NCBI RefSeq assembly: GCF_013623835.1
Contig: NZ_JABKDE010000003.1
Span: 558,001 to 622,000 of the forward strand
Source of the DNA: Brevibacterium oceani
GTDB lineage: Bacteria > Actinomycetota > Actinomycetes > Actinomycetales > Brevibacteriaceae
DNA: 64,000 nt
Direction: 5' to 3'
Part shown: positions 26,053 through 34,879 of the stretch, piece by piece
Numbering within the stretch: the stretch's first letter is position 1
Layout of the letters: every line of letters starts with the position of its first letter
Notes under the pieces: model-generated
Database searches by the model: none
Told to the model about the DNA's origin: nothing
Seen by the model: only the letters and a program-made list of their open reading frames with translations
Translations under genes and position numbers: made by a program

Positions 26053-27825
26053 TCAGGAGGTTTCGTCGCCGGCCGGGGGCATGGTCGCCGGGTCGATGAG
26101 GACGTGGATGAGCGCAGGACCGTTGTGCGCCAGGGCGCGGTCGAGCGCGGACTCGAATTCCGCGGTGGTCTCGACGCGCTCGCCGTGCCCGGTCATCCCC
26201 GGTGCGGTCACTTCCGGCGCGGTCGGAACGGACCCGGCCCCCGCCGGAGCGGCCCCGCCGTTCGCACCGGCGTCGCCGAGCGTCGATCTCGCCGAGGCGG
26301 CTCCGGAGCGTTCGTCGAACGCCGACATCCAGGTCGCGAAGTCCGGGTTGACCATCCGCGTGCCCGAAGGCCGGCCCGGGTAGTGATTCTCCTGGTGGGA
26401 CACGATCGTGCCGTACACGCCGTTGTCGATGACGATGATGAGCGGCGTCCCGCCGTGGGCGAAGGCCGTGGCGATCTCCTGGCCGTTCATGAGGAAGTCT
26501 CCGTCGCCGCAGATCGCGACGGCTCGACGCTTCGGCAACGCCAAGGAGGCCGCCACCGCGCCCGGGACCGCCAGCCCCATCGCCCCATTGCGGGCCCCGA
26601 CGAGGCTGGCCGGCGCATTATGCCGGATGAATCGGTGCCCCCAGATCGTGGCATTGCCTGCCCCATAGGTGAGGATCGCCTCCCCACCGAGGTGGTCATC
26701 GAGGATCCCGAACGCGACCCCGAGGTCGACGCCGGGCCGATCGGTCGCACCTGCCTCGGTGTCGGGTCGGTGAGCGGCGAACCGGGACTGGACCGCTGCA
26801 CGATCGTCCAACCACGCATCAGTGCGCACACCCCGTGCGTTTCCGACATCGATGCCGGTCAACGCCTGGGTGAAGGTACGCGGTGAGGCGAGGATCTGCT
26901 GATCGATACGGCCGGCATGCTGTCGGGCCTCGGGATCGCCGGTGACGAGCACGGTCTCGGCGTCGAAGCCGATGGTGTACCCGTCGCTGGCGACATCGGA
27001 TCGGGTGCAGCCGACGAAGACCAAAAGGTCTGCCTCGGCGAAACCGGCCGCCACGGCATCGGCGCGGCCGTAGCCGAGCCAGCCAGCCCACGCGGGAGAC
27101 GAATGCGGCAGCGCATCATAGGCGCGCCAATCGCAGAAGATCGGGATCCCCGCAGAGGCGGCCCACCGAGCAAGATCCGCCCCGCATCCGGACTGCCAGC
27201 CGTCGCCGCCGAGGACGAACGCAGGACGCTTCGCCGCGCTGATGCGGGCGGTCAGCGCTTCCACCTCAGCGGTGGCAGGGGTCGGTGGGGCCGCCTCGGC
27301 GATCATCGGCGTCGGGGCCTCGGTGAGGCGGACGAGGACGTCCTCGGGCAGTCCGACGACGACGGGACCGGGGCGCCCGGATGCGGCGATGCGCAGGGCT
27401 TCGGCAGTGAGCTCACCGGCGCGGTGCTCGTCATCGATGGTGAGCACGCGTTTCGTCGTCGAGGAGAACCATTCGGGCAGGCTGAACTCCTGGAAGGACT
27501 CGCGGGAGCGGTCGGAGATCGGGACGAGGCCGACGAAGAGGACGAGCGCGGTCGCATCCTGCCATGCGGTGTGGAGGGAGATCATCGCGTTCGCTGCACC
27601 GGGACCGCGGGTGACCATGGCGATGCCCGGTCGGCCGGTCAGCCGGGATTCGGCCATGGCCATGAACCCGGCACCACCCTCCTGCCGGCACACGACGGTC
27701 TCGATGGACGAGTCATAGAGGCCGTCGAGCACGTCGAGGTAGGATTCGCCGGGGACCGCGTAGACGCGTTCGATCCCCGTGGATTCGAGGGTGTCGACGA
27801 TGAGATGGCCGGCGGAACGCGGCAT
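26053..27825 (-). CDS. Thiamine-diphosphate enzyme of the acetolactate synthase type
   Basis: A 590-residue three-domain ThDP enzyme. The catalytic glutamate is E49 (CRQEGGAGFMA), a central domain follows, and the ThDP/Mg motif is GDGDFLMNGQEIATAFAHGG...IDNGVYG in the C-terminal domain. An Ala/Gly-rich insertion of about 45 residues near position 520 is not usual. Such enzymes include acetolactate synthase, glyoxylate carboligase and 2-oxoacid decarboxylases. Beside a carbamoylase this could act like glyoxylate carboligase, but its residues do not settle that. Start ATG 27825 has AAAGGA upstream; upstream in-frame codons only cover repeats. Confidence 0.85.
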   Translation of the reverse strand: MPRSAGHLIVDTLESTGIERVYAVPGESYLDVLDGLYDSSIETVVCRQEGGAGFMAMAESRLTGRPGIAMVTRGPGAANAMISLHTAWQDATALVLFVGLVPISDRSRESFQEFSLPEWFSSTTKRVLTIDDEHRAGELTAEALRIAASGRPGPVVVGLPEDVLVRLTEAPTPMIAEAAPPTPATAEVEALTARISAAKRPAFVLGGDGWQSGCGADLARWAASAGIPIFCDWRAYDALPHSSPAWAGWLGYGRADAVAAGFAEADLLVFVGCTRSDVASDGYTIGFDAETVLVTGDPEARQHAGRIDQQILASPRTFTQALTGIDVGNARGVRTDAWLDDRAAVQSRFAAHRPDTEAGATDRPGVDLGVAFGILDDHLGGEAILTYGAGNATIWGHRFIRHNAPASLVGARNGAMGLAVPGAVAASLALPKRRAVAICGDGDFLMNGQEIATAFAHGGTPLIIVIDNGVYGTIVSHQENHYPGRPSGTRMVNPDFATWMSAFDERSGAASARSTLGDAGANGGAAPAGAGSVPTAPEVTAPGMTGHGERVETTAEFESALDRALAHNGPALIHVLIDPATMPPAGDETS

Positions 27826-27882
27826 GGCAGATGTCCTTTCGACAGGCTCGGGTGGGTCGCGGATGCCGGGAGGCGGCGAGGC

Positions 27883-27930
27883 AGCGACGCCGCGAGGTGA
27901 GGTTGCAGCGGTGCCGCGAGGTGACGCTGC
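27883..27930. repeat. 24-bp imperfect tandem repeat in operon spacer
   Basis: Two adjacent 24-bp units (27883-27906, 27907-27930) agree at about 20 positions, sharing GCCGCGAGGTGA. They lie in the 146-bp spacer between the MHS carrier and the ThDP enzyme gene. Confidence 0.6.
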
Positions 27931-27971
27931 CGACACGCCGGGGGCGGGAGCGAGACCTCGCGGACCCGACG

Positions 27972-29303
27972 TCAGTGCTTGAAGCCGGGGAGGTCGACGC
28001 TCAGCCTCGGCGCGATGAGCCCGGCGAAGGCGGTGAACAGGGAGAGGAAGACCAGCATCGCGGCGGCCGGCCACCAGTGATCACCGGCGGAGGCGACGAA
28101 GCCCGTAGCCAGCAGCGGGATGAAGCCGGAGAGCATTCCGGCCGCGTTCTGCGCCATGCCCACACCCGTGTAGCGGGTGGTCGCCGGGAACAGGCCGGTG
28201 AGCACGGTGCCCGAGGCGGCGTAGGGCAGGGACAGGGTGGACACGGCCAGGGTCATGGCGATGACGATGAGGACCGGCTGACCGGACTCGAACATGAAAA
28301 AGGCCGGAACGGCCACCACCGCCGAGGCGACTCCTCCCCAGAGAATGACCTTGCTCGCGCCGTACTTCGTTCCCAGGGAGCCGCCCCAGAGGAGTGCGAA
28401 GATCTCGACGGCGGCGGCGACCATGCTGCCGAGCAGGAGGAGCGAGTCGTCGTAGCCGAGGACGTTGACTCCGTACCAGACGCAGAACGCGGTGACTAGG
28501 TAGAAACCGCCGACGCCGAGCAGGGCCGCGGCCATGCCGATGATGATCTGCTTCCAGGAATCGCGGAAGGTCGTGCGGATCGGGCTCTTCTCGACCTCGC
28601 CGGACTCCTCGAGCTGACGGAAGACGGGTGACTCCTCGAGTCGGGCGCGCAGGTAGACGGCGACGACGAGCAGCGGCAGGGCGATGAGGAACGGGATCCT
28701 CCAGCCGAAGGAGTCGAAGTTCTCCTGCGAGAAGACCAGTGTCATGACGAAGAAGCCGCCAGAGGAGAGGATCGTGCCGATCGGTGAGCCGATCTGCGGG
28801 ATGGCCGCGTAGCGGGCACGCAGGTGGAGCGGGGCGTTCTCGACGACCAGCGTCATCGCACCGGACCATTCGCCGCCGACGAAGAGGCCCTGCAGGATTC
28901 GCAGGAGCACGAGCAGCGTGGGGGCGGCGAAGCCGATCGCAGCGTAGGTCGGCAGCAGGCCGATGAGGCCGGTGACGACGCCGATGCCGATGATCGTGAT
29001 GAGCAGGACCTTCCGGCGCCCGATCTTGTCGCCCATGCGTCCGAAGATGAGTCCGCCGATGGGGCGGGCGGCCAGCCCCACACCGAAGGTGGCGAAGGAG
29101 GCCATGGCGGCTGCCGTGGCGTTCTCGCTGCTGAAGTACTGGACGTTGAAGACCAGTGCCGCTGCGGCCGAGAAGAGGAAGAAGTCGTACCACTCGAGGG
29201 CGGTGCCGATCAGCGCTCCGGCGGCGACTTTGTTCGCGTCCTTGATGCTCAGTTCCTGGGTTGCACTGAATTCGGCTGCGTCGGGGGTCTTCTGCTCGCT
29301 CAT
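27972..29303 (-). CDS. MHS-family metabolite:H+ symporter (MFS)
   Basis: A 443-residue, 12-helix carrier of the metabolite:H+ symporter group (ProP/KgtP/ShiA-like). The N-terminal GALIGTALEWYDFFLFSAAAALVF, the loop FGRMGDKIGRRKVLL and LQGLFVGGEWSGA are typical. Substrates of this group are organic acids and zwitterions. It is the first gene of the leftward operon with the ThDP enzyme and carbamoylase, so it probably imports the compound they degrade. It shares a 234-bp divergent region with the PucR-type regulator. Confidence 0.9.
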   Translation of the reverse strand: MSEQKTPDAAEFSATQELSIKDANKVAAGALIGTALEWYDFFLFSAAAALVFNVQYFSSENATAAAMASFATFGVGLAARPIGGLIFGRMGDKIGRRKVLLITIIGIGVVTGLIGLLPTYAAIGFAAPTLLVLLRILQGLFVGGEWSGAMTLVVENAPLHLRARYAAIPQIGSPIGTILSSGGFFVMTLVFSQENFDSFGWRIPFLIALPLLVVAVYLRARLEESPVFRQLEESGEVEKSPIRTTFRDSWKQIIIGMAAALLGVGGFYLVTAFCVWYGVNVLGYDDSLLLLGSMVAAAVEIFALLWGGSLGTKYGASKVILWGGVASAVVAVPAFFMFESGQPVLIVIAMTLAVSTLSLPYAASGTVLTGLFPATTRYTGVGMAQNAAGMLSGFIPLLATGFVASAGDHWWPAAAMLVFLSLFTAFAGLIAPRLSVDLPGFKH

Positions 29304-29511
29304 GTTCTGCTCCGTTGAGGATCGGGACACGTTCCGTGCCGCAGCCGACGTGCGGCTAAGGTGGGCCCGTGCGGGCCCCGGAACGGTCGAGTCGTTCGGG
29401 CCGGTCACGTTCAGTGGGACCCGGGAGAGTCCGCGACCGACAGAATTCGACCTTACCGAGTGTCGCGCGTCTCTTTCCAGACGCATTTGTCGCTGAAACT
29501 GCGTGTGCGAT

Positions 29512-29525
29512 TGTGCATCTGCACA
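29512..29525. promoter_or_regulatory. Palindromic operator candidate TGTGCA-TC-TGCACA
   Basis: A perfect 6-bp inverted repeat with 2-bp spacer, 13 bp upstream of the PucR-type regulator start. A half-site-like GTGTGCGA is immediately upstream. It lies in the region shared with the divergent MHS carrier gene. Confidence 0.5.
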
Positions 29526-29537
29526 TATTCTGGGGTG

Positions 29538-30716
29538 ATGACTGCCGACCATGACCGTCAGCTCCGTGACCGCCCGCTCCCCGGCGATGAGATGAGGTGG
29601 CACGAGCTTCTCGACGCCCTCGACATCGACGAGCTGACCGAGCGATTCATGACCAGAGTGGTCAAGGTCTCCGGTTACGACCCTGCCCCGATTCCGGTCT
29701 CCGAGCTGCGTCGGACCGGACGCTCGTCGTTCAGAACTCTCATCGAGGGCCTGAGGGCCGGAGGGTTCGACGGACCCGTGACGGTCTCGACCGAGGTCGG
29801 GGTCTCCCGGGCCCGGGCGGGGATTCCCCTCGAAGCGCTGATGACCGCGATCCGACACGATTTCAACGTGTTGTGGGAGGTCCTCACTCGAGTGGCAAGC
29901 CAGGACGACGCGGAACTCGTCATCCGTCACACGGGGATCGTGCTGTCCACCGTCGACGAATACGTCTCCCGGGTGCAGCAGGCCTATACGGCCGAACTGG
30001 CACGGATGCGCGCGGAGGAGTCCTCCGTGCGGCAGGGCTATATCGCGGGACTGTTCCAGGATCTCGACCCGAGCGAGGAACGGTTGGTCACGATCGCCTC
30101 GGCGCTGGGGATCGATCCCACGGCGACCCTGCTCGTCGTCGCTGCCCGCGGGGAGGACATCTCCGCGCTGCGGGTACTCGTCTCCGACGTCGAGCGCTCG
30201 GGTGGTGAAGTCTTCACGCACCACCTCGGCGACGTGCTCATCGCGTTCACCGCGGCCGCAGACGGTTCGGGCTCCGCTGGAACGCGCGCGACGAGCATCG
30301 AGCAGCGGATCGCCGAGGAGAGGGTGGGGTTGGTGACCGCGCCCGGGATCGCGCACCTGCGCAGATCGGCGCTGACCGCTCGTGACCTCGCCGAGGTGCT
30401 CCGATCCGGTGAGGGTGGGGCGATGACCTGGCGGCGTGGGTGGGCCAGGTTGGCGACACGTGCGCTCGGTGAGGCGGGCAGCTCCGTCATCTCCGATGTC
30501 GACGAGGCGCTCGCTGGGTGCGGAACGGCCGAGCGGGAGCGGCTGGTCGAGGCCGTGCGTGCGTATCTGCACTCGGGGAGCATCGGGGCGAGTGCGGCCG
30601 AACTCTTCTGCCACCGCAACACCGTGGCCAACCGTCTGCGCCGATTCGCCGAGCTCACCGGACTCGACCCGACGATCCCCGCCGAGGCGGCCCGACTGGT
30701 CGTCGGATGGGCCTGA
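29538..30716 (+). CDS. PucR/CdaR-type transcriptional regulator
   Basis: A 392-residue protein. The N-terminal half (about residues 20-170) is an RsbRD/GAF-like helical sensor region (IDELTERFMTRVVKVSGYDP). The C-terminus carries the PucR-type helix-turn-helix: YLHSGSIGASAAELFCHRNTVANRLRRFAELTGLDP, about residues 340-375. Regulators of this kind control purine, allantoin, sugar-acid and amino-acid breakdown genes. It is divergent from the MHS-ThDP-carbamoylase operon, its likely target. The ATG at 29538 is chosen; GTG 29535 is also in frame. Confidence 0.85.
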   Translation: MTADHDRQLRDRPLPGDEMRWHELLDALDIDELTERFMTRVVKVSGYDPAPIPVSELRRTGRSSFRTLIEGLRAGGFDGPVTVSTEVGVSRARAGIPLEALMTAIRHDFNVLWEVLTRVASQDDAELVIRHTGIVLSTVDEYVSRVQQAYTAELARMRAEESSVRQGYIAGLFQDLDPSEERLVTIASALGIDPTATLLVVAARGEDISALRVLVSDVERSGGEVFTHHLGDVLIAFTAAADGSGSAGTRATSIEQRIAEERVGLVTAPGIAHLRRSALTARDLAEVLRSGEGGAMTWRRGWARLATRALGEAGSSVISDVDEALAGCGTAERERLVEAVRAYLHSGSIGASAAELFCHRNTVANRLRRFAELTGLDPTIPAEAARLVVGWA

Positions 30717-30747
30717 CCAAGCGCGCCTGCAGTCTCAGTTCGACACC

Positions 30748-30849
30748 GCCTCGTTCAAGGGCGAGCGCGCCGACGGTACGTCGTTCAAGGCTGTGCTCAC
30801 ATGTCGAACCGTGCTCGGGTCGACATGTGCGCTGGGGCTTGAGTGAGGC
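30748..30849. repeat. 102-bp dispersed repeat, copy A
   Basis: The element starts GCCTCGTTCAAG and ends CTTGAGTGAGGC, so its ends are near-complements (10 of 12). Inside is a second inverted pair, CACATGTCGA and TCGACATGTG. It matches copy B (32057-32158) at about 70% of positions by eye with no gaps and exactly equal length. Both copies are in the same orientation, one on each side of the luciferase-like gene. Confidence 0.65.
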
Positions 30850-30984
30850 GCCTGGGGTCGGGTGGACGGGGTGTGACGAGCCAGTGTGACGGTCGTGCGG
30901 TCCGGTTTCAGCTCGTACTGATATAAGTTGAGGGTTCAATCATTGTCGGACGATGCCTCGCTGGGGCACCGGAAGAGAGGCACT

Positions 30985-32013
30985 GTGAGCACGTCGACAA
31001 ACGGCCGAGTCGGCCACCTCGGATTCATCCACCTCGTTCCCTTCGACCGCGACGACCCTGCCCGTGGTCTGGCCGAGGGCATCGAGCTGTTCCGCTTCGC
31101 CGAGGAACTCGGTCTCGACAGCGGATGGGTGCGCACCCGGCACATGCAGTACGGGCTGCCGTCGCCGGCGGTGTACTTCGCCGCGCTGGCTCAGCACACG
31201 GAGCGGATCGGGCTCGGCAGCGCGGTGATTCCCGTCGGGCAGGAGAACCCGTACCGGCTGGCCGAGGACCTCGCCGTTGCCGACGTGCTCTCCAAAGGTC
31301 GGGTACTGCCGGGACTGAGCGTGCATCCGCCGGCCTTCACCGAGGAGGTCAACGACATCGTCCATGGTGAGGGGTGGCGCGGCGAGGATTACAGCTACGC
31401 GCGGATCGAGCGTCTGCATGATCTCCTCGCGGGAGCCTCGGTGCGGGAGAAGCCCGAGTACAAGGGGTTCGGCGGGGATATCGACTCCGAAAGGGTGGAA
31501 CCGCACGCACCCGGACTGAGCGATCGCCTCTGGTACGGGGGAGGATCGCTGCGCTCGGCCGCGTGGGCGGGCGAAGCCGGACTGAACTGGCTGATGAGCA
31601 ACATCACCTCGGCCGAAGACGACATCGAAGACTTCTCCCTCAACCAGGTCAACCAGATCGAGACATACCGCGAGGCGCTCGGCGGTGAGAGCGGACGCGT
31701 CAGCCTGGCTCGGGTCATCGTTCCCACCGATGAAGCGAGTCCAGCGCAGGCGGCCAAATACCGGAAGTACGCGGAGGAGCGGACTCCGCGGACGACGCAG
31801 GTTCACGGGAAGAACACGATCATCGCTCCGGACCTGCTCGGCTCGACCGAGGAGATCGTCGACTACCTGCTGTCCAACCCGGCGTTCCAGGCCTCGGATG
31901 ATTACCTGTTCGAGCTGCCATTCGAGTTCGAGCTCGAGGACTGGAAGCACATCCTCCACCAGCTCGCCACGGAGATCGGTCCGAAGCTCGGATGGACACC
32001 GGCAGGTTCTTAG
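30985..32013 (+). CDS. Luciferase-like flavin monooxygenase (LLM class)
   Basis: A 342-residue bacterial-luciferase-family protein from GTG 30985, preceded by a purine-rich GGAAGAGAGG. Family marks are the N-terminal GHLGFIHLVPFD, AEELGLDSGWVRTRH, LGSAVIPVGQENPYRLAEDLAVADVLSKGR and LWYGGGSLRSAAWAGEAGLNWL. It should use reduced FMN (or F420) to oxidise a small substrate. No flavin reductase or transporter lies next to it, so the substrate is open. It is a lone gene flanked by two copies of a 102-bp repeat. Confidence 0.85.
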   Translation: MSTSTNGRVGHLGFIHLVPFDRDDPARGLAEGIELFRFAEELGLDSGWVRTRHMQYGLPSPAVYFAALAQHTERIGLGSAVIPVGQENPYRLAEDLAVADVLSKGRVLPGLSVHPPAFTEEVNDIVHGEGWRGEDYSYARIERLHDLLAGASVREKPEYKGFGGDIDSERVEPHAPGLSDRLWYGGGSLRSAAWAGEAGLNWLMSNITSAEDDIEDFSLNQVNQIETYREALGGESGRVSLARVIVPTDEASPAQAAKYRKYAEERTPRTTQVHGKNTIIAPDLLGSTEEIVDYLLSNPAFQASDDYLFELPFEFELEDWKHILHQLATEIGPKLGWTPAGS

Positions 32014-32056
32014 GCGCCTACCTCGGTGGCACTATCCACCGTTGCTCACTGCCGAC

Positions 32057-32158
32057 GCTTCGTTCAAGGGGGCGCTCATGGACCGAGCCTCGATCAAGGC
32101 GCAGCTCAGTCTTCGAAAGGCGCACGTGTCGAAATCTGCGCTCTGGCTTGAACGAGCC
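32057..32158. repeat. 102-bp dispersed repeat, copy B
   Basis: Starts GCTTCGTTCAAG and ends CTTGAACGAGCC (near-complementary ends). It shares TTCAAGGG, ATCAAGGC/TTCAAGGC, GCTCA, TCGAA and TGCGCT blocks with copy A at the same offsets. It fills most of the gap between the luciferase-like gene and the convergent DUF2332 gene. Confidence 0.65.
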
Positions 32159-32217
32159 TCCCGGGGTCGTCGACTCCTTGATTACAGCGCCGATTTCGGG
32201 CCGGTTGGCGCACCTCT

Positions 32218-33288
32218 TCACTCGTGCTCACGATCTGCCAGTCCTTCATAGCTCTGACCGTGCGGCCCGGTCAGGGCGATCGCTTCGCCATCGACGGCGA
32301 GGACGAACCGTCCGTCGGCAGCGTGCCCGCCCGAGGCACCGGCCTCCACCTGCGCCCCGATGTCGGGCAGCACCTGAGCCCCTTCGTTGCTGATCCACAC
32401 CACATCCTCGCGCGAGCGCATGAGAGTCGCGAACTCGGCTCTCGCCTCGGCGCCGATATACGCGAGCACCGCACTGTGGAACACGATCGGCTGGGTGCTG
32501 GCGGGCACCTCGGCGAGCAAGGTTTCGATCGTCTCGAGCAGATCCCCGCGGACCAACCTCGGCGGATCCTCGGCAACGAGCGCGGCCGCTGCGATCAGAC
32601 GTTTGCGCCGAACATCATGCTCGGGCCAGACGAGCGAACGCAGCCACTCGCACTCGCCGGCATCGGTGACGTCGATCGGATTGAGATCGATCCCCGCGCG
32701 CCACGCGACATCGGGCAGACCACGAGGCGCCGAAACATTGGTCAGTTCGCAGTCGATGAGCACGGGGCTCGGCCCGCTCGGCGGATCGAGCCGGACCGTT
32801 CGCGCAGGATCGGGACCGGCCGTGCGTGCCGAGGTGGCGGGACCGGCCGCCTCGGCGATCGTGTATCGGTAGCTGTACCGATCGGGATAGAGGCACAGCC
32901 CCGCCGAAGCACCGACCTCGATGAGCGCAATCGGCCCATCGATCCGCGCGAGCGCCGGAAGGAGCGTCGCACACCGGCCCGCCTCATTCGTCTGCGTGGA
33001 CCGCGCGAGCATGAGTTCCCGCGTCTCCGTCCAATGCTCGAGCAGCCACGAACGGAGATCCGCATAGGATCCCTCACCCGCACCGAGGTGGCGCGCCGCT
33101 GCGAACAGCAGGTTGGCCTGGCGCTTGGGCCGGGGCAGATCGAGGAGCCGGGCGATGACCTCGTCGTCGGCGGCGACGCCCTCGGCCCAGGCGGTGTAGA
33201 TCGGGGAGGTGTCGGTGGCCTCGACGCGGGCGAACGTCCGGTAGTAGTCGCGCAGGGTCTCGGCGTCGAGCTCGGTCATCGGCTGCAT
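32218..33288 (-). CDS. DUF2332 family protein
   Basis: A 356-residue protein matching the DUF2332 pattern: YYRTFARVEATDTSPIYTAWAEGVAADDEVIARLLDLP at the N-terminus, QANLLFAAARHLGAGEGSYADLRSWL, then IALIEVGASAGLCLYPDRYSYRY, and FHSAVLAYIGAEAR near the end. The middle IEVGASAG segment looks like a methyltransferase-type nucleotide-binding loop, but no reaction is known for the family. It stands alone, convergent with the luciferase-like gene and divergent from the MFS carrier. Confidence 0.85.
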   Translation of the reverse strand: MQPMTELDAETLRDYYRTFARVEATDTSPIYTAWAEGVAADDEVIARLLDLPRPKRQANLLFAAARHLGAGEGSYADLRSWLLEHWTETRELMLARSTQTNEAGRCATLLPALARIDGPIALIEVGASAGLCLYPDRYSYRYTIAEAAGPATSARTAGPDPARTVRLDPPSGPSPVLIDCELTNVSAPRGLPDVAWRAGIDLNPIDVTDAGECEWLRSLVWPEHDVRRKRLIAAAALVAEDPPRLVRGDLLETIETLLAEVPASTQPIVFHSAVLAYIGAEARAEFATLMRSREDVVWISNEGAQVLPDIGAQVEAGASGGHAADGRFVLAVDGEAIALTGPHGQSYEGLADREHE

Positions 33289-33479
33289 GTGGCTCCTTCG
33301 GTCTGCGTGGACTCAGCTTAACGAGGCACTGCGCCGAACTTGTCGAGGCCGTCCCTCCCTGTCCCGGTATTCGGTACTCCGGCCCAGAACGCTAGGCGGG
33401 AGGGACCGGCTGACGTACTGTGTTGCCATAGCGTCGTCAGCGGCCATCACAGTGGCCCGACCTGATCGAGGGAGATCAC

Positions 33480-34847
33480 ATGTCATCCGAGGTGAGCCCG
33501 TCAGTGAGCGGAGCGACTCCAGCCGATTCGGCGCTGGAGAAACGGACGATGCGCAAGGTCATCGTCCGGCTCATTCCGTTCATCATCGCGATGTACTTCA
33601 TCAACTATCTCGACCGCACGAACCTCGGCATCGCCGGCCCGGGCGGAATGAACGAAGACCTCGCGATGAACGCGACCCAGTTCGGGTTCGCCGCCGGCAT
33701 CTTCTTCTTCGGCTACCTCATCCTCGAAGTGCCTTCGAATCTTGCGCTGCATAGGTTCGGCGCTCGAATCTGGCTCGCCCGCATCCTCATCAGCTGGGGT
33801 GTCGTCGCCGCCGCGATGGCCTTCGTGCCCAATCACTACTGGCTCTACGCGCTGCGGTTCCTCCTCGGAGTCGCCGAGGCGGGATTCTTCCCGGGCGTCA
33901 TCCTCTACCTCACGTACTGGTTCCCGACCTCGATGCGCGCTCGTGCCACCGCGCTGTTCATGCTCGCGATCCCGCTTTCGAGCGTGATCGGCTCACCGCT
34001 GTCGTCCTGGCTGATCTCGAGCGGCAATTCGGTGTTCGAGGCATTCGCCGGCTGGCGGTTCATGTTCATCATCGAAGGTGTGCCGGCGATCCTGCTCGGC
34101 ATCATGTGCATCGTCTACCTCACCGACCACCCTCGCGATGCGAAGTGGCTGAGCGCCGACGAGCGCAACTGGCTGCAGGCGACGATGGATGCCGAGGAGA
34201 AGGACAAGGCCGAGACCTTCCACTACCCGGTTCGCCGCTCGCTGCTGCAGCCGCGCGTGTGGGCGCTGTCCTTCGTCTACTTCGGCATGGTCTACGGCCT
34301 CTACGCCATGAGCTTCTTCCTGCCGACGATCATCTCGGGCTTCCAGGAGACCTTCGGCATCGAGTACTCGATCGTCGAGATCGGTGTCATCACGGCGATC
34401 CCCTACGTCTTCGGCGCGCTCGCCATGTACTTCTGGTCCCGCCACGGAGACCGGACGAACGAACGCGTGTGGCACGTGGCGATCCCGCTGTTCGTCGGTG
34501 GTGTGGCGATCCCGATCGCCCTCTACCTGTCTTCGCCGTTCACCACGATGATCGCCGTGACCATCACCTGCATGGCGATCTGTGCGGCACTGCCGACCTT
34601 CTGGCCCCTGCCGCAGACCTTCCTCGCCGGTGCCGGTGCCGCAGCGGGTCTCGCACTCATCAACTCGCTGGGCAATTCGGCCGGATTCTTCGCCCCCTAC
34701 ATCACCGGCTGGCTCGCCGACCTCACCGGAACGCAGAACGCCGGCATGTGGGTCGTCGGCGCCGCGATGGTCGCCGCCGGCATCGTCACCCTCATCCTCA
34801 AGGCCGCACCCGCGCCCGATAACCTGGAGGCGACGCTGCGGAAATAA
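33480..34847 (+). CDS. ACS/phthalate-type MFS transporter
   Basis: A 455-residue, 12-helix carrier of the anion:cation symporter family. Typical elements are IIAMYFINYLDRTNLGIAG (helix 1), FFFGYLILEVPSNLALHRFGARIWLARILISWG and AEAGFFPGVILYLTYWFP. The group imports small carboxylates such as glycolate-like, phthalate-like or sugar acids. It is followed 32 bp later by a GlcD-like FAD oxidase in the same direction, which suggests uptake and oxidation of a 2-hydroxy acid. Confidence 0.88.
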   Translation: MSSEVSPSVSGATPADSALEKRTMRKVIVRLIPFIIAMYFINYLDRTNLGIAGPGGMNEDLAMNATQFGFAAGIFFFGYLILEVPSNLALHRFGARIWLARILISWGVVAAAMAFVPNHYWLYALRFLLGVAEAGFFPGVILYLTYWFPTSMRARATALFMLAIPLSSVIGSPLSSWLISSGNSVFEAFAGWRFMFIIEGVPAILLGIMCIVYLTDHPRDAKWLSADERNWLQATMDAEEKDKAETFHYPVRRSLLQPRVWALSFVYFGMVYGLYAMSFFLPTIISGFQETFGIEYSIVEIGVITAIPYVFGALAMYFWSRHGDRTNERVWHVAIPLFVGGVAIPIALYLSSPFTTMIAVTITCMAICAALPTFWPLPQTFLAGAGAAAGLALINSLGNSAGFFAPYITGWLADLTGTQNAGMWVVGAAMVAAGIVTLILKAAPAPDNLEATLRK

Positions 34848-34879
34848 GTCGGCGTCGACCCGGATTCGAGGAGGTCAGC

